A program made the translations under genes and the position numbers. The notes beneath the pieces were generated by a model. The model did not search any database. It had not been told where the DNA came from and saw only the letters and a program-made list of their open reading frames with translations. Of a DNA stretch of 64,000 nucleotides, positions 46,405 to 55,571 are shown piece by piece. This stretch comes from Desulfocurvibacter africanus subsp. africanus DSM 2603 (GTDB taxonomy: Bacteria; Desulfobacterota; Desulfovibrionia; Desulfovibrionales; Desulfovibrionaceae). Positions within the stretch are counted from its first letter, which is position 1. Each line of letters opens with the position of its first letter. Location of the stretch: positions 62,001 to 126,000 of the forward strand of contig NZ_AULZ01000010.1 in assembly GCF_000422545.1 (NCBI RefSeq), in the 5' to 3' direction.

Positions 46405-47181
46405 ATGACCGGCGAGCGCGCCATAAAGAACGTGGCCATCATCGGCTCCCAGGGGCAGATGGGCAGACTGTTCATGAACCTGTGCATTGAACACGGTCTG
46501 TCCGTGCGCGGGCTGGACAAACCCATGGACAATATGGCCCTGGCGATGGCCATTCAGTCGAGCGAACTCGTTTTGCTGGCTGTGCCCATCCATGCCCTGG
46601 CCGACGTGCTGCTTCAGGTGAAGCCGCACCTCTCGCACCGGAATATCCTGGCCGACTTGTGCTCGGTCAAGGTCGGGCCCGTGGAGCACATGCTCGCGGC
46701 CTGGGATGGCCCGGTGGTGGGCACTCACCCGCTGTTCGGACCACGGCCGCTCGAAGGCGAGCGAGTGGTGGCGATCACGCCCGGCAGGGATGACGCGGCC
46801 CTGGACGCGGTGGAGGATTGGCTGAAGCGTATCGAGCTCAGCACGTTTCGCACGACAGCCCACGAACATGACCGGGCCATGGCCTTCATCCAAGGACTGA
46901 ATTTCGTGACCAACACAGCCTACCTCTCGGCCACCGCGGGCCAACCCGACATCGAGCGGTTCGTCACGCCGTCGTTCCGGCGGCGGCTGGAGTCGGCGCG
47001 CAAGATGCTGACCGAGGATGCCGGGCTGTTCGAGGCCCTGTTCGAGGCCAACCCCTACGCCCAGGAGGCCGTGCGCCTGTTCCGCTCCCACCTGAACGTC
47101 GCCGCTGGCGGCGATGTCTCCCTATTGGCCGAAAGGGCCCAGTGGTGGTGGCGCGACGACAAACAACGGGGAGGGGCGTAA
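46405..47181 (+). CDS. tyrA: prephenate dehydrogenase, C-terminal tail doubling as Trp leader peptide
   Basis: 258 residues. NAD-binding VAIIGSQGQMGRLF; substrate loop GTHPLFGPRPLEGE; AFIQGLNFVTNTAYLS. It leads prephenate to the tyrosine branch. The end reads ERAQWWWRDDKQRGGA: three consecutive TGG codons (47143-47151) ten codons before the stop. The last codons (CGGGGAGGGGCG, 47167-47178) are complementary to the loop-proximal part of the terminator before trpE. The start at 46405 is two bases after the aroA stop; ribosome site GGAACC is weak, suggesting coupling. Confidence 0.92.
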   Translation: MTGERAIKNVAIIGSQGQMGRLFMNLCIEHGLSVRGLDKPMDNMALAMAIQSSELVLLAVPIHALADVLLQVKPHLSHRNILADLCSVKVGPVEHMLAAWDGPVVGTHPLFGPRPLEGERVVAITPGRDDAALDAVEDWLKRIELSTFRTTAHEHDRAMAFIQGLNFVTNTAYLSATAGQPDIERFVTPSFRRRLESARKMLTEDAGLFEALFEANPYAQEAVRLFRSHLNVAAGGDVSLLAERAQWWWRDDKQRGGA

Positions 47182-47247
47182 AGCTTCCGTGGTGACTGGT
47201 GTATCCAAAGGCCGCGTTCCTCCCCGAGGAACGCGGCCTTTTTTATT
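47143..47247 (+). promoter_or_regulatory. trp attenuator embedded in the end of tyrA
   Basis: Terminator: a perfect 16-bp stem 47207-47222 / 47226-47241 with loop CCC, followed by more T (to 47244). Antiterminator: CGGGGAGGGGCG (47167-47178, tyrA codons) pairs with CGTTCCTCCCCG (47215-47226) by ten Watson-Crick and two G-U pairs, which is incompatible with the terminator. A ribosome stalled on the TGG codons at 47143-47151 leaves 47167-47178 free. One that reaches the tyrA stop (47179-47181) covers it and lets the terminator form. Confidence 0.8.
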
Positions 47248-47277
47248 AATAAATTCAATAATAGGAAGGAAAGGCAC

Positions 47278-48693
47278 ATGCAGACCATCACGCTGAGGCA
47301 GACGGGCCGCTGGATGCCCGCCGACGTGCAGACGCCCATCAGCCTCTATCTGGGGCTGGTCGGCGACTCGCCCGGAATTCTTCTCGAAAGCGCCGAGGTG
47401 GACGGCCGCCTTGGGCGCTACAGTCTGATTCTATGGGATTTCCGCCTTATACTCGCCTGTCGTGGAGGCAAGCTGGCCGTATCGGCTCCCGACAAGCGGC
47501 TGGCTGCGCTGACCAAGCTGGACGGCCAGGACTGGGTTCAGGGCGTCAAGGCCGTGGCCAACGCGCTGCGCATCACGCCGCCCGAAGGCTTTGCCGATCT
47601 GCCGCCGGCCACGCGCGGGCTGTACGGCTATTTCGGATATGGTCTGGCCGGGCTTTTCGAGCCCAAGCTCGCACCAGCGGTGCGGCCGGCGGATGCCGAA
47701 GCCTGTCTGGCCCTGCCTGGCCAAGTGGTGCTCTACGACCATCTGCACCACCGCTGCTGCTACCTGAGCCTGGATGCCGAGGCAAAGCCGGAGATGAACA
47801 CCGCGCGCATCCTGCGCAAGCCGGCCATGCCCATTGTGGGCGAGGTCACTTCGCGGTCCGGCAAGGAAGGCTACATGCGCTCGGTGGAGGCGGCCAAGGA
47901 GCTCATCCGCCAGGGCGAATGCATCCAGGTCGTGCTCTCTTCGCGCTTCGAGGCCGACTTCAGCGGCGACCCCTTCGTGCTCTACCGCCGGCTGCGCCAG
48001 GTCAATCCGTCGCCATACATGTTCTACCTGAAGCTGCCCGGCGTAATCCTGGCCGGCTCCTCGCCCGAACTGCTGGTGCGCTGTGACGATGGCGGCCTGG
48101 AGACGCGGCCCATCGCCGGCACCCGGCCGCGCGGAGTGAGCGAGTCCGAGGACGCGGCCTATGCCGTGGACCTGTTGGCCGACCCCAAGGAGCGCGCCGA
48201 ACACGTCATGCTCGTGGACCTGGGCCGCAACGACCTGGGCCGCATCGCCACGCCGGGCAGCGTGAGCGTGCAGAAATTCATGCAGGTCGAGCGTTTCTCC
48301 CATGTCATGCACCTGACCTCCTACGTCGGGGCCAGGCTCAAGCCGGGGCTGGACGCCATGGACGTGCTGGCCTCGGCCTTCCCGGCCGGGACCCTGTCCG
48401 GGGCGCCCAAGGTGCGGGCCATGGAGATCATCGCCGACCTGGAGGAGTTGCCGCGCGGCCCTTATGGCGGGGCCGTGGGCTGGGTCGGCCTGACCGACGG
48501 CCGGGTGGATCTGGACACGGGCATCACCATCCGCAGCCTGTGGGTCAGGGACGGCAAGGTCTGCTACCAGGCCGGCGCTGGCATTGTGTACGATTCCGTA
48601 CCGGAGAAGGAATGGGAGGAAGTCGGCAACAAGTCGCGGGCCATGTCCAAGGTCCTGCGCGGAGAGGAGGCCACGGATGTTTTTGCTGATTGA
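47278..48693 (+). CDS. trpE: anthranilate synthase component I
   Basis: 471 residues. The Trp feedback site LLES is present (ILLESAEVDGRLGRYS). Chorismate-binding motifs include PSPYMFYLKLPG, IAGTRPRG, DLGRNDLGRIA and GTLSGAPKVRAMEI. With TrpG it converts chorismate to anthranilate. GGAAGGAAAGG precedes the ATG, 31 bases after the attenuator terminator. Confidence 0.97.
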   Translation: MQTITLRQTGRWMPADVQTPISLYLGLVGDSPGILLESAEVDGRLGRYSLILWDFRLILACRGGKLAVSAPDKRLAALTKLDGQDWVQGVKAVANALRITPPEGFADLPPATRGLYGYFGYGLAGLFEPKLAPAVRPADAEACLALPGQVVLYDHLHHRCCYLSLDAEAKPEMNTARILRKPAMPIVGEVTSRSGKEGYMRSVEAAKELIRQGECIQVVLSSRFEADFSGDPFVLYRRLRQVNPSPYMFYLKLPGVILAGSSPELLVRCDDGGLETRPIAGTRPRGVSESEDAAYAVDLLADPKERAEHVMLVDLGRNDLGRIATPGSVSVQKFMQVERFSHVMHLTSYVGARLKPGLDAMDVLASAFPAGTLSGAPKVRAMEIIADLEELPRGPYGGAVGWVGLTDGRVDLDTGITIRSLWVRDGKVCYQAGAGIVYDSVPEKEWEEVGNKSRAMSKVLRGEEATDVFAD

Positions 48694-49258
48694 CAATTTC
48701 GACTCCTTCACCTTCAACCTGGTGCAGGAGTTCCAGAAGCAGGGCCGCGACCCCGTGGTGCTGCGCAACGACGAGGAGCGCATCCTCGATCTGGCCGGGT
48801 CCGGTGAACTGTCCATGGTCTGCATATCGCCCGGCCCAAGCCGCCCCGAGAACGCCGGCTTGTGCCTGGAGTTCCTGGCCAGGCTGCCCAAGAGCGTGCC
48901 CGTGCTGGGCGTGTGCCTGGGCCACCAGATTCTTGGGCACTTCGCGGGAGCGCCGGTGGAGATCGCGGGCAGGATCATGCACGGCAAAACCTCCATGGTG
49001 GAGCATGACGGCCGGGGCTTGTTCACAGGCCTGCCCAATCCCTTCGAGGTCTGCCGCTACCACTCGCTGCTGGTAATGGCCACGCCCGCACACGAGAACA
49101 TCGAAGTCACGGCCCGCACCGACCAGGGCGAAGTCATGGGTCTGCGCTACCGCGACCGGCCCTGGGTCGGGGTGCAATTCCACCCCGAATCGATCCTGAC
49201 GCCGGAAGGGCCTAAACTGCTGGCCAACTTCCCGCAGGCAATCCTCAGCGAAGCTTAG
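48677..49258 (+). CDS. trpG: anthranilate synthase component II (glutamine amidotransferase)
   Basis: 193 residues, class I amidotransferase. It starts MFLLIDNFDSFTFNL, has the nucleophile elbow GVCLGHQ and the His-Glu pair in VQFHPESILTPEG. It supplies ammonia to TrpE. It overlaps trpE by 17 bases, with GGAGAGGAGG before the ATG. It is not fused to trpD. Confidence 0.96.
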   Translation: MFLLIDNFDSFTFNLVQEFQKQGRDPVVLRNDEERILDLAGSGELSMVCISPGPSRPENAGLCLEFLARLPKSVPVLGVCLGHQILGHFAGAPVEIAGRIMHGKTSMVEHDGRGLFTGLPNPFEVCRYHSLLVMATPAHENIEVTARTDQGEVMGLRYRDRPWVGVQFHPESILTPEGPKLLANFPQAILSEA

Positions 49259-49270
49259 GGGGATATTGAT

Positions 49271-50281
49271 ATGCCCGAGTTCATGAAAATCGTGCTGGAG
49301 AACCTGGCCCAGGGCCGGGACCTGACCAGCGAGCAGGCCGAGGGAGCATTCGGCCGGCTCATGGCCGGCGAGTTGTCCGAAGGCCAGGCCGGGGCCATGC
49401 TCATGGGCCTGCGCGCGAAAGGCGAGACGCCCCAGGAGTTGGCCGCCGCCGTGGGCGCATGCCTGGCCCACGCCCGCCTCGTGCCGGGCCTGTCCGGGCC
49501 GCGCATCGACACCTGCGGCACGGGCGGCGACAACAAGCACAGCTTCAATTGCTCCACGGCCGTGGCCATCATCCTGGCCTCGCTGGGGCACAAGGTGGTC
49601 AAGCACGGCAACCGCTCCGTGTCGAGCAAGTCCGGCTCGGCCGACGTGCTGGAGGCCATGGGCGTGGCCCTGGACACCGGCCCCGAGGCCGTGGGCGCGG
49701 CCCTGGACAAATCCGGCTTTGTGTTCCTATTCGCGCCCGGCTTCCACCCAGCGTTCCGGCACGTCATGCCCCTGCGCAAGGCCCTGGGCATCCGCACCCT
49801 GTTCAACCTGCTGGGACCGCTGCTCAATCCAGCCCGGCCCACGCATCAGATCCTGGGAGTGCCCAACGAGGGTTTGCTCATGCTCATCGCCGAGGCCCTG
49901 CGCCTGACGGGCGTTGAGAGCGCGGCCGTGGTGCACGGCGCGGGCGGCTACGACGAACTGACGCCCTTCGGCCCCAGCGAGGTGGCCTACGTGCGCGACG
50001 GCAAGGTCGAGCGGGCGCGGGTGGACCCGGCCGGTTTGGGCCTGGCCGACGACCGGCCCGAGGCCGTGACCGTCGCCGGGCCGCAAGAGGCCCTGAATAT
50101 GCTCAAGGCCATTCTGTCCGGCAGCGGGCCCGAGTCCGCGCAAAAGATGGTGGCCATCAACCTGGCCATGGCCCTGCATCTGCTGGAGGGCATCCCACTC
50201 CAGTCGGCCGCGGCCAAGGCCCTGGAGGCCGTGCGCTCGGGACGCGCGGCCGGGCACCTCGCAACCATGGGAGTCGCCTGA
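49271..50281 (+). CDS. trpD: anthranilate phosphoribosyltransferase
   Basis: 336 residues. PRPP-binding DTCGTGGDNKHSFNCSTA, KHGNRSVSSKSGSADVLEA and ARPTHQILGVP are family signatures. It transfers ribose phosphate to anthranilate. It starts 12 bases after trpG and shares its last base with the trpC start. Confidence 0.96.
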   Translation: MPEFMKIVLENLAQGRDLTSEQAEGAFGRLMAGELSEGQAGAMLMGLRAKGETPQELAAAVGACLAHARLVPGLSGPRIDTCGTGGDNKHSFNCSTAVAIILASLGHKVVKHGNRSVSSKSGSADVLEAMGVALDTGPEAVGAALDKSGFVFLFAPGFHPAFRHVMPLRKALGIRTLFNLLGPLLNPARPTHQILGVPNEGLLMLIAEALRLTGVESAAVVHGAGGYDELTPFGPSEVAYVRDGKVERARVDPAGLGLADDRPEAVTVAGPQEALNMLKAILSGSGPESAQKMVAINLAMALHLLEGIPLQSAAAKALEAVRSGRAAGHLATMGVA

Positions 50282-51072
50282 TGCTGGAAAAATTCCGCCA
50301 AGCCAAGCTGGACGAAATCGAGAGGCTGCGCCGGCACGAGCAGGCCGGCACCCTGCCCAGGCCCTTCAAGGGCAAACGGCCGTCCTTCAGCGAGGCCGTT
50401 CGGGCCAAGGCTCCGCGCGCCGTCATCGCCGAATACAAGCGCGCCTCGCCCTCGCGCGGCGAGATCAACCTGCGCATGTCGCCCGAGGAAGTCGCCCTGC
50501 TCTACGCCTCGAACGGCGCGGCGGCCATCTCCTGCCTGACCGAGAAGACCTTCTTCAAGGGCAGCCTGGACTTCATCGCGCTCATGGCCGGGACGGGGTT
50601 GCCCATCCTGCGCAAGGACTTCCTGTTCGACCCGCTGCAGCTCTTGGCCACGGCGGCCACGCCCGCTTCGGCCGCGCTGCTCATCGCGCGCATGATCCCG
50701 AACATCAACGACCTGTCGGCCATGATCGTCAAGGCCCGCGACCTGGGGCTCGACCCCGTGGTGGAAATCTTCGACGAGCGCGATCTGTCCCACGCCCGAG
50801 ACGCCGGGGCCTGGATCATCCAGGTCAACACGCGCGACCTGGACACCCTGGAAGTCGATGCGCAGAACGCCTTCCGGCTCATCAAGGACAAGCGCCCGGG
50901 CGAACTGTGGATCGCGGCCTCGGGCATCAAGGACGAGGGCGACGCCGCGGCCCTGGAGAGCGTGGGCTACGACGCCCTGCTCGTGGGCACGGCGCTCATG
51001 GAGCACAAGGACCCCGGCCGCAAGCTGGCCGAGCTGACCGGCAGGGTGCGCGACGGAGGGCTCACGCTGTGA
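50281..51072 (+). CDS. trpC: indole-3-glycerol phosphate synthase
   Basis: 263 residues, TIM barrel. Motifs: AEYKRASPSRGEINL with the catalytic Lys, LRKDFLFDPLQL, and VNTRDLDTLEVD. Its ATG overlaps the trpD stop (TGATG) and its stop overlaps the trpF start, so the three genes are translationally coupled. It is a separate protein from TrpF. Confidence 0.96.
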   Translation: MLEKFRQAKLDEIERLRRHEQAGTLPRPFKGKRPSFSEAVRAKAPRAVIAEYKRASPSRGEINLRMSPEEVALLYASNGAAAISCLTEKTFFKGSLDFIALMAGTGLPILRKDFLFDPLQLLATAATPASAALLIARMIPNINDLSAMIVKARDLGLDPVVEIFDERDLSHARDAGAWIIQVNTRDLDTLEVDAQNAFRLIKDKRPGELWIAASGIKDEGDAAALESVGYDALLVGTALMEHKDPGRKLAELTGRVRDGGLTL

Positions 51073-51695
51073 TGATCAAGGTCTGCGGCATGACCAGGCC
51101 CGAGGACGTGCGCCTTTGCGCAGAGGCCGGAGCCGATCTGCTGGGCTTCATCTTCCACCCGGCCAGCCCGCGTTTCGTCACCCCGGACTTTCCGGCCTCC
51201 CTTGAGCCGGAGGCTCTCGGCCAGGCGCGCAAGGTCGGCGTCTTCGTCAAGGAGAGTGTGGTGGAAGTCCGCCACACCCTGGACGAAGCAAGACTCGACT
51301 ACGTTCAGCTCCACGGCGGCCAGGACCAGGAATTCTGCCGCGCCGTGGGCTTTGAGCGGGTCATCAAGGTCTTCTGGCCCAAGCGCTACGCTAGCCTGGA
51401 CGAGCTGGCCGAGGACATGGCCCGTTTCGCGGACTGCGCTCTGTTTCTGCTGGACGCGGGGACATCCGGCGGCGGCCACGGCAGGAGCCTGGACTTCGCG
51501 GCCCTGGCTAAGCTGGACAGTCCTCGCCCCTGGCTGCTGGCCGGCGGCCTGGGACCGAAAAACGTGCGCGCGGCCGTCGAGGACTGTGCGAAGGCGAACC
51601 TGGCCGGAGTGGACCTCAACTCCGGCGTGGAATCCGCGCCCGGGCTCAAGGACATCGAGAAAGTACGAACCGCCATCGCCGCCTGCCGGCGATGA
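51072..51695 (+). CDS. trpF: phosphoribosylanthranilate isomerase
   Basis: 207 residues. IKVCGMTRPEDVRLC holds the catalytic Cys, VQLHGGQDQEFC follows, and LLAGGLGPKNV with VDLNSGVESAPGLKD forms the phosphate site. It performs the Amadori rearrangement before TrpC. ATG at 51072 overlaps the trpC stop. Confidence 0.96.
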   Translation: MIKVCGMTRPEDVRLCAEAGADLLGFIFHPASPRFVTPDFPASLEPEALGQARKVGVFVKESVVEVRHTLDEARLDYVQLHGGQDQEFCRAVGFERVIKVFWPKRYASLDELAEDMARFADCALFLLDAGTSGGGHGRSLDFAALAKLDSPRPWLLAGGLGPKNVRAAVEDCAKANLAGVDLNSGVESAPGLKDIEKVRTAIAACRR

Positions 51696-51715
51696 ACCTA
51701 TAAAGGACGTGACAC

Positions 51716-52897
<1,182 letters not shown>

Positions 52898-52906
52898 GAG
52901 GCCTCC

Positions 52907-52937
52907 GGGGTCCAGGGGGATGATCCCCCTGGACCCC
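52907..52937 (+). other. strong hairpin between trpB and trpA
   Basis: GGGGTCCAGGGGG (52907-52919) pairs perfectly with CCCCCTGGACCCC (52925-52937), loop ATGAT. No T run follows, so it is more likely an mRNA stability or processing element, or a dispersed repeat, than a terminator. The trpB-trpA gap (142 bases) is the largest in the trp genes. Confidence 0.65.
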
Positions 52938-53039
52938 GCGTTTCCGGCGCGGCCGCGTCCCTCGAAGACTCGGGCCACAGCCGCGCCGGGGGATGCGAGG
53001 AGACAGGCAGTCAACCAGCGAAAAAAAGCGAGCGTGCAT

Positions 53040-53816
53040 ATGACCACACTGACGAAATCCAGGCTGGAGCAGAAGATACGCGAGGCCAACGAGGCCGGCC
53101 GCAAGGCGCTCATTCCCTACCTGCCGGCGGGCTACCCGGATAAGGAGCGTTTCTGGAAGGAGCTTTCGGCCCTGGACAAAAGCGGAGCAGACATCATCGA
53201 GATCGGCGTGCCTTTCTCAGACCCAGTGGCCGACGGCCCGGTGGTGGAACGGGCCTCCCTGCAGTGCCTCGAAGCCGGCGTCACGCTGGATTGGATTCTG
53301 GCCGAGCTGAAGAAACGCAAGGGCGGCTTCAAGGCCGGGATCGTGCTCATGGGCTACTACAACCCGTTCTATAAATACGGCCTGGACAGGCTCGCGGCCG
53401 ACGCAGCCGAGGCCGGAGTGACCGGCTTCATCGTGCCCGACCTGCCCATGGAAGAGTCAGAGGACATGACCAAGGCGCTGGCGGCCCGCGGCCTGGACCT
53501 CATTCCGCTCGTGGGCCTGAACACGAGCGAGGAGCGCATGAAGCTCTACGCCGACAATGCGCGGGGCTACGTCTATTTCGTGTCCGTGCTGGGCACCACG
53601 GGCGAACGCACGAGCCTGCCCGAGGAAATCGCCGGTCGGCTGGCCGTGGCTAAGCGCGTATTCGACGTGCCCCTGGCCCTAGGCTTCGGCATCTCCAGGC
53701 CCGAGCAGCTGACCACCTTCGGCGACACGATCGACGCCGTGGTCTTCGGCAGCTCGCTCATCAAGCATCTGGACCAGGGCGGCGACTCGGCCGGCTTCAT
53801 GGCCCGCTGGAAGTAG
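53040..53816 (+). CDS. trpA: tryptophan synthase alpha chain
   Basis: 258 residues. ADIIEIGVPFSDPVADGPVV carries the catalytic Glu and Asp positions; GFIVPDLPMEES and YFVSVLGTTGER follow, and ALGFGISRPEQL is the phosphate loop. It splits indole-glycerol phosphate and channels indole to TrpB. The ATG at 53040 has a weak ribosome site (GCGAG). An in-frame upstream start within the hairpin region is considered unlikely. Confidence 0.96.
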   Translation: MTTLTKSRLEQKIREANEAGRKALIPYLPAGYPDKERFWKELSALDKSGADIIEIGVPFSDPVADGPVVERASLQCLEAGVTLDWILAELKKRKGGFKAGIVLMGYYNPFYKYGLDRLAADAAEAGVTGFIVPDLPMEESEDMTKALAARGLDLIPLVGLNTSEERMKLYADNARGYVYFVSVLGTTGERTSLPEEIAGRLAVAKRVFDVPLALGFGISRPEQLTTFGDTIDAVVFGSSLIKHLDQGGDSAGFMARWK

Positions 53817-53850
53817 CGCCCAAGTAACCATCGGCCCTTTTGCCACTGCT

Positions 53851-53896
53851 TATAAACAAACAGCCGCCGGCTTCCGCCGGCGGCTGTTTGTTTATA
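53851..53896. terminator. terminator of the trp operon, bidirectional
   Basis: A 21-bp inverted repeat, 53851-53871 against 53876-53896, with GCCGCCGGC/GCCGGCGGC at its core, loop TTCC, flanked by AAACAAA/TTTGTTT. It lies 34 bases past trpA. An outer GGCCCTTTT/AAAAGGGCC pair extends the symmetry. Confidence 0.85.
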
Positions 53897-54081
53897 AAAA
53901 GGGCCCCAAGGGATCGCACCTCTTGGCGGGATGTGTTCCCTTGGACCACAATTGAACTGCAAAATGCTATAAAAAACAGGTTGGGTTCGCCAGCCTGTCT
54001 TCTGCTTAAGATTCGCCTGGCAAACCGCGTCGGCATCTGCACAAAAGGACATGGCGACCGGATGGTTTCTTTCGTGTGTCT

Positions 54082-55557
54082 TCAGACTCTACTGTCAAGG
54101 ACCTCCCGGTTTAGGTCAGCAGTCTGATCGCTCATGGCGCGTTTCACCGTCCGCTCGATTGCATGATGCTTGAGCAGGGCATAAAGGCGTGCGCGGGAAA
54201 GGCCTGATTGGGCACAGGCTGTTCTGATGTCTCCGTGAGCGATGGCCATGAGCTGTTCGAGATAGCAGCACTCTAGATCCTCAAGGGCCGTCTTGCGGAA
54301 GTCCTTGAGTTGCGGAATGTTCTCGGGGTCTAGGATTACGGCGGTGTTCCTCATGCACACGGCCTTTTGTCGATGCTCTTCGAGCGGGGCGCGGGCCAGC
54401 CGCACCCGAATGTTGAGGGGCAAATGGCGAGGCGCCAGCATGGGCTCGCCGCCCGCCGACGTAATCGCACTCTCGATGGCGTTGGCGAGTTCGCGAACAT
54501 TTCCCGGCCAGTCAAATTCACACAGTGCCTCCAGGAATTCAGCGGAAATCATCTTCGGCTTGATGCCGAGCGCCCGACAGGCACTTTCGTTGAAGTAGTG
54601 GGCGAGCCTGGGAATATCGTCCTGGCGGTCTCGCAGGGTAGGCAACTCGATGCACAGCGTGCGCAGGCGGAACAAAAGATCCTGACGAAACTTCCACACC
54701 GTGACGAGCTCATCGAGATTCCTGTTTGTCGCGGCAACCAGCCTGAAATTGCTCTCCACCTCGGTAAGTCCCCCGATCGGACGAAAACGGCGGGTCTGCA
54801 GCACCCGCAGAAAGGCCTTCTGCATTGCAAGCGGCAACTCGCCCACTTCATCAAGGAAGAGCGTCCCTCCATGCGCTTGCCTGACAAGACCTTCCGAGCG
54901 CCGGTCAGCCCCGGTGAAAGCCCCCTTCTCGTGACCTAGGAGCACGCTTTCGACGAGGTTCTCCGGCAGGGCGGCACAGTCCACGATGACGAATGGACCA
55001 TGCACCCTTCGGCTGTTCTCATGTATTGCCCGGGCAAAGAGCTCCTTGCCTGTGCCTGTTTTGCCGGTAATAAGCACATTGGCCTCGGTTGCCGCGGCCT
55101 GAGCCACCAGTTCCAGACTTTTCAAAAACAACCGGCTCTCACCGACTAGTCCGGCACGCTTGAGGACCACGGGCTGCCCGCAGTTCCTCTTTTTTTCATG
55201 ATAATCAAGGGCCCGTTGCACCGGCAGTTGGATTTTGGTCAGCGTAGGCGGCTTGGAGATATAGCTCCACGCGCCGTTTCTGATGGCCAGCTCGGCACCC
55301 TCGGGATCGCCCGACCCCGAAAGAATGATGACTTCGGGGCTGCCCGCGCTGTCCTTGATCTGAGGGAGGAATTCAAGGCCGTTGCCGTCAGGGAGACTTA
55401 TGTCGAGGATCACTACCTCGAAGCTGTTTCCCTTAAGGAGCCTAAGGCCCTGACGCAGGGTAAAGGCGCAGTCCGCCTCATTCCCCATGCGCTTGACCAC
55501 GAGGGACAACGCCTTGCAGAGCTGCACGTCGTCATCGATGATGAGAATCTTTGCCAT
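54082..55557 (-). CDS. NtrC-family sigma54-dependent response regulator
   Basis: 491 residues. Receiver domain with DDD at 8-10, phospho-acceptor D52 (VVILDISLPDG) and Lys near 102. AAA+ domain with Walker A ITGKTGTGKE (Lys replaces the usual Glu-Ser start), the sigma54 contact loop GAFTGA near 216, Walker B GGTLFLDEVGELP and WPGNVRELANAIE. A C-terminal Fis-type helix-turn-helix follows (ACAQSGLSRARLYALLKHH). It lies 14 bases after the kinase gene. It likely binds the palindromes at 57611-57645. Confidence 0.95.
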   Translation of the reverse strand: MAKILIIDDDVQLCKALSLVVKRMGNEADCAFTLRQGLRLLKGNSFEVVILDISLPDGNGLEFLPQIKDSAGSPEVIILSGSGDPEGAELAIRNGAWSYISKPPTLTKIQLPVQRALDYHEKKRNCGQPVVLKRAGLVGESRLFLKSLELVAQAAATEANVLITGKTGTGKELFARAIHENSRRVHGPFVIVDCAALPENLVESVLLGHEKGAFTGADRRSEGLVRQAHGGTLFLDEVGELPLAMQKAFLRVLQTRRFRPIGGLTEVESNFRLVAATNRNLDELVTVWKFRQDLLFRLRTLCIELPTLRDRQDDIPRLAHYFNESACRALGIKPKMISAEFLEALCEFDWPGNVRELANAIESAITSAGGEPMLAPRHLPLNIRVRLARAPLEEHRQKAVCMRNTAVILDPENIPQLKDFRKTALEDLECCYLEQLMAIAHGDIRTACAQSGLSRARLYALLKHHAIERTVKRAMSDQTADLNREVLDSRV

Positions 55558-55571
55558 GGCTGCTGCTCACC

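Noticed and set aside
47114-47296. 60-codon ORF overlapping the tyrA-trpE junction in another frame
   Set aside because: It lacks Trp codons in a useful place and runs through the terminator hairpin into trpE; the tyrA frame gives a much better leader.
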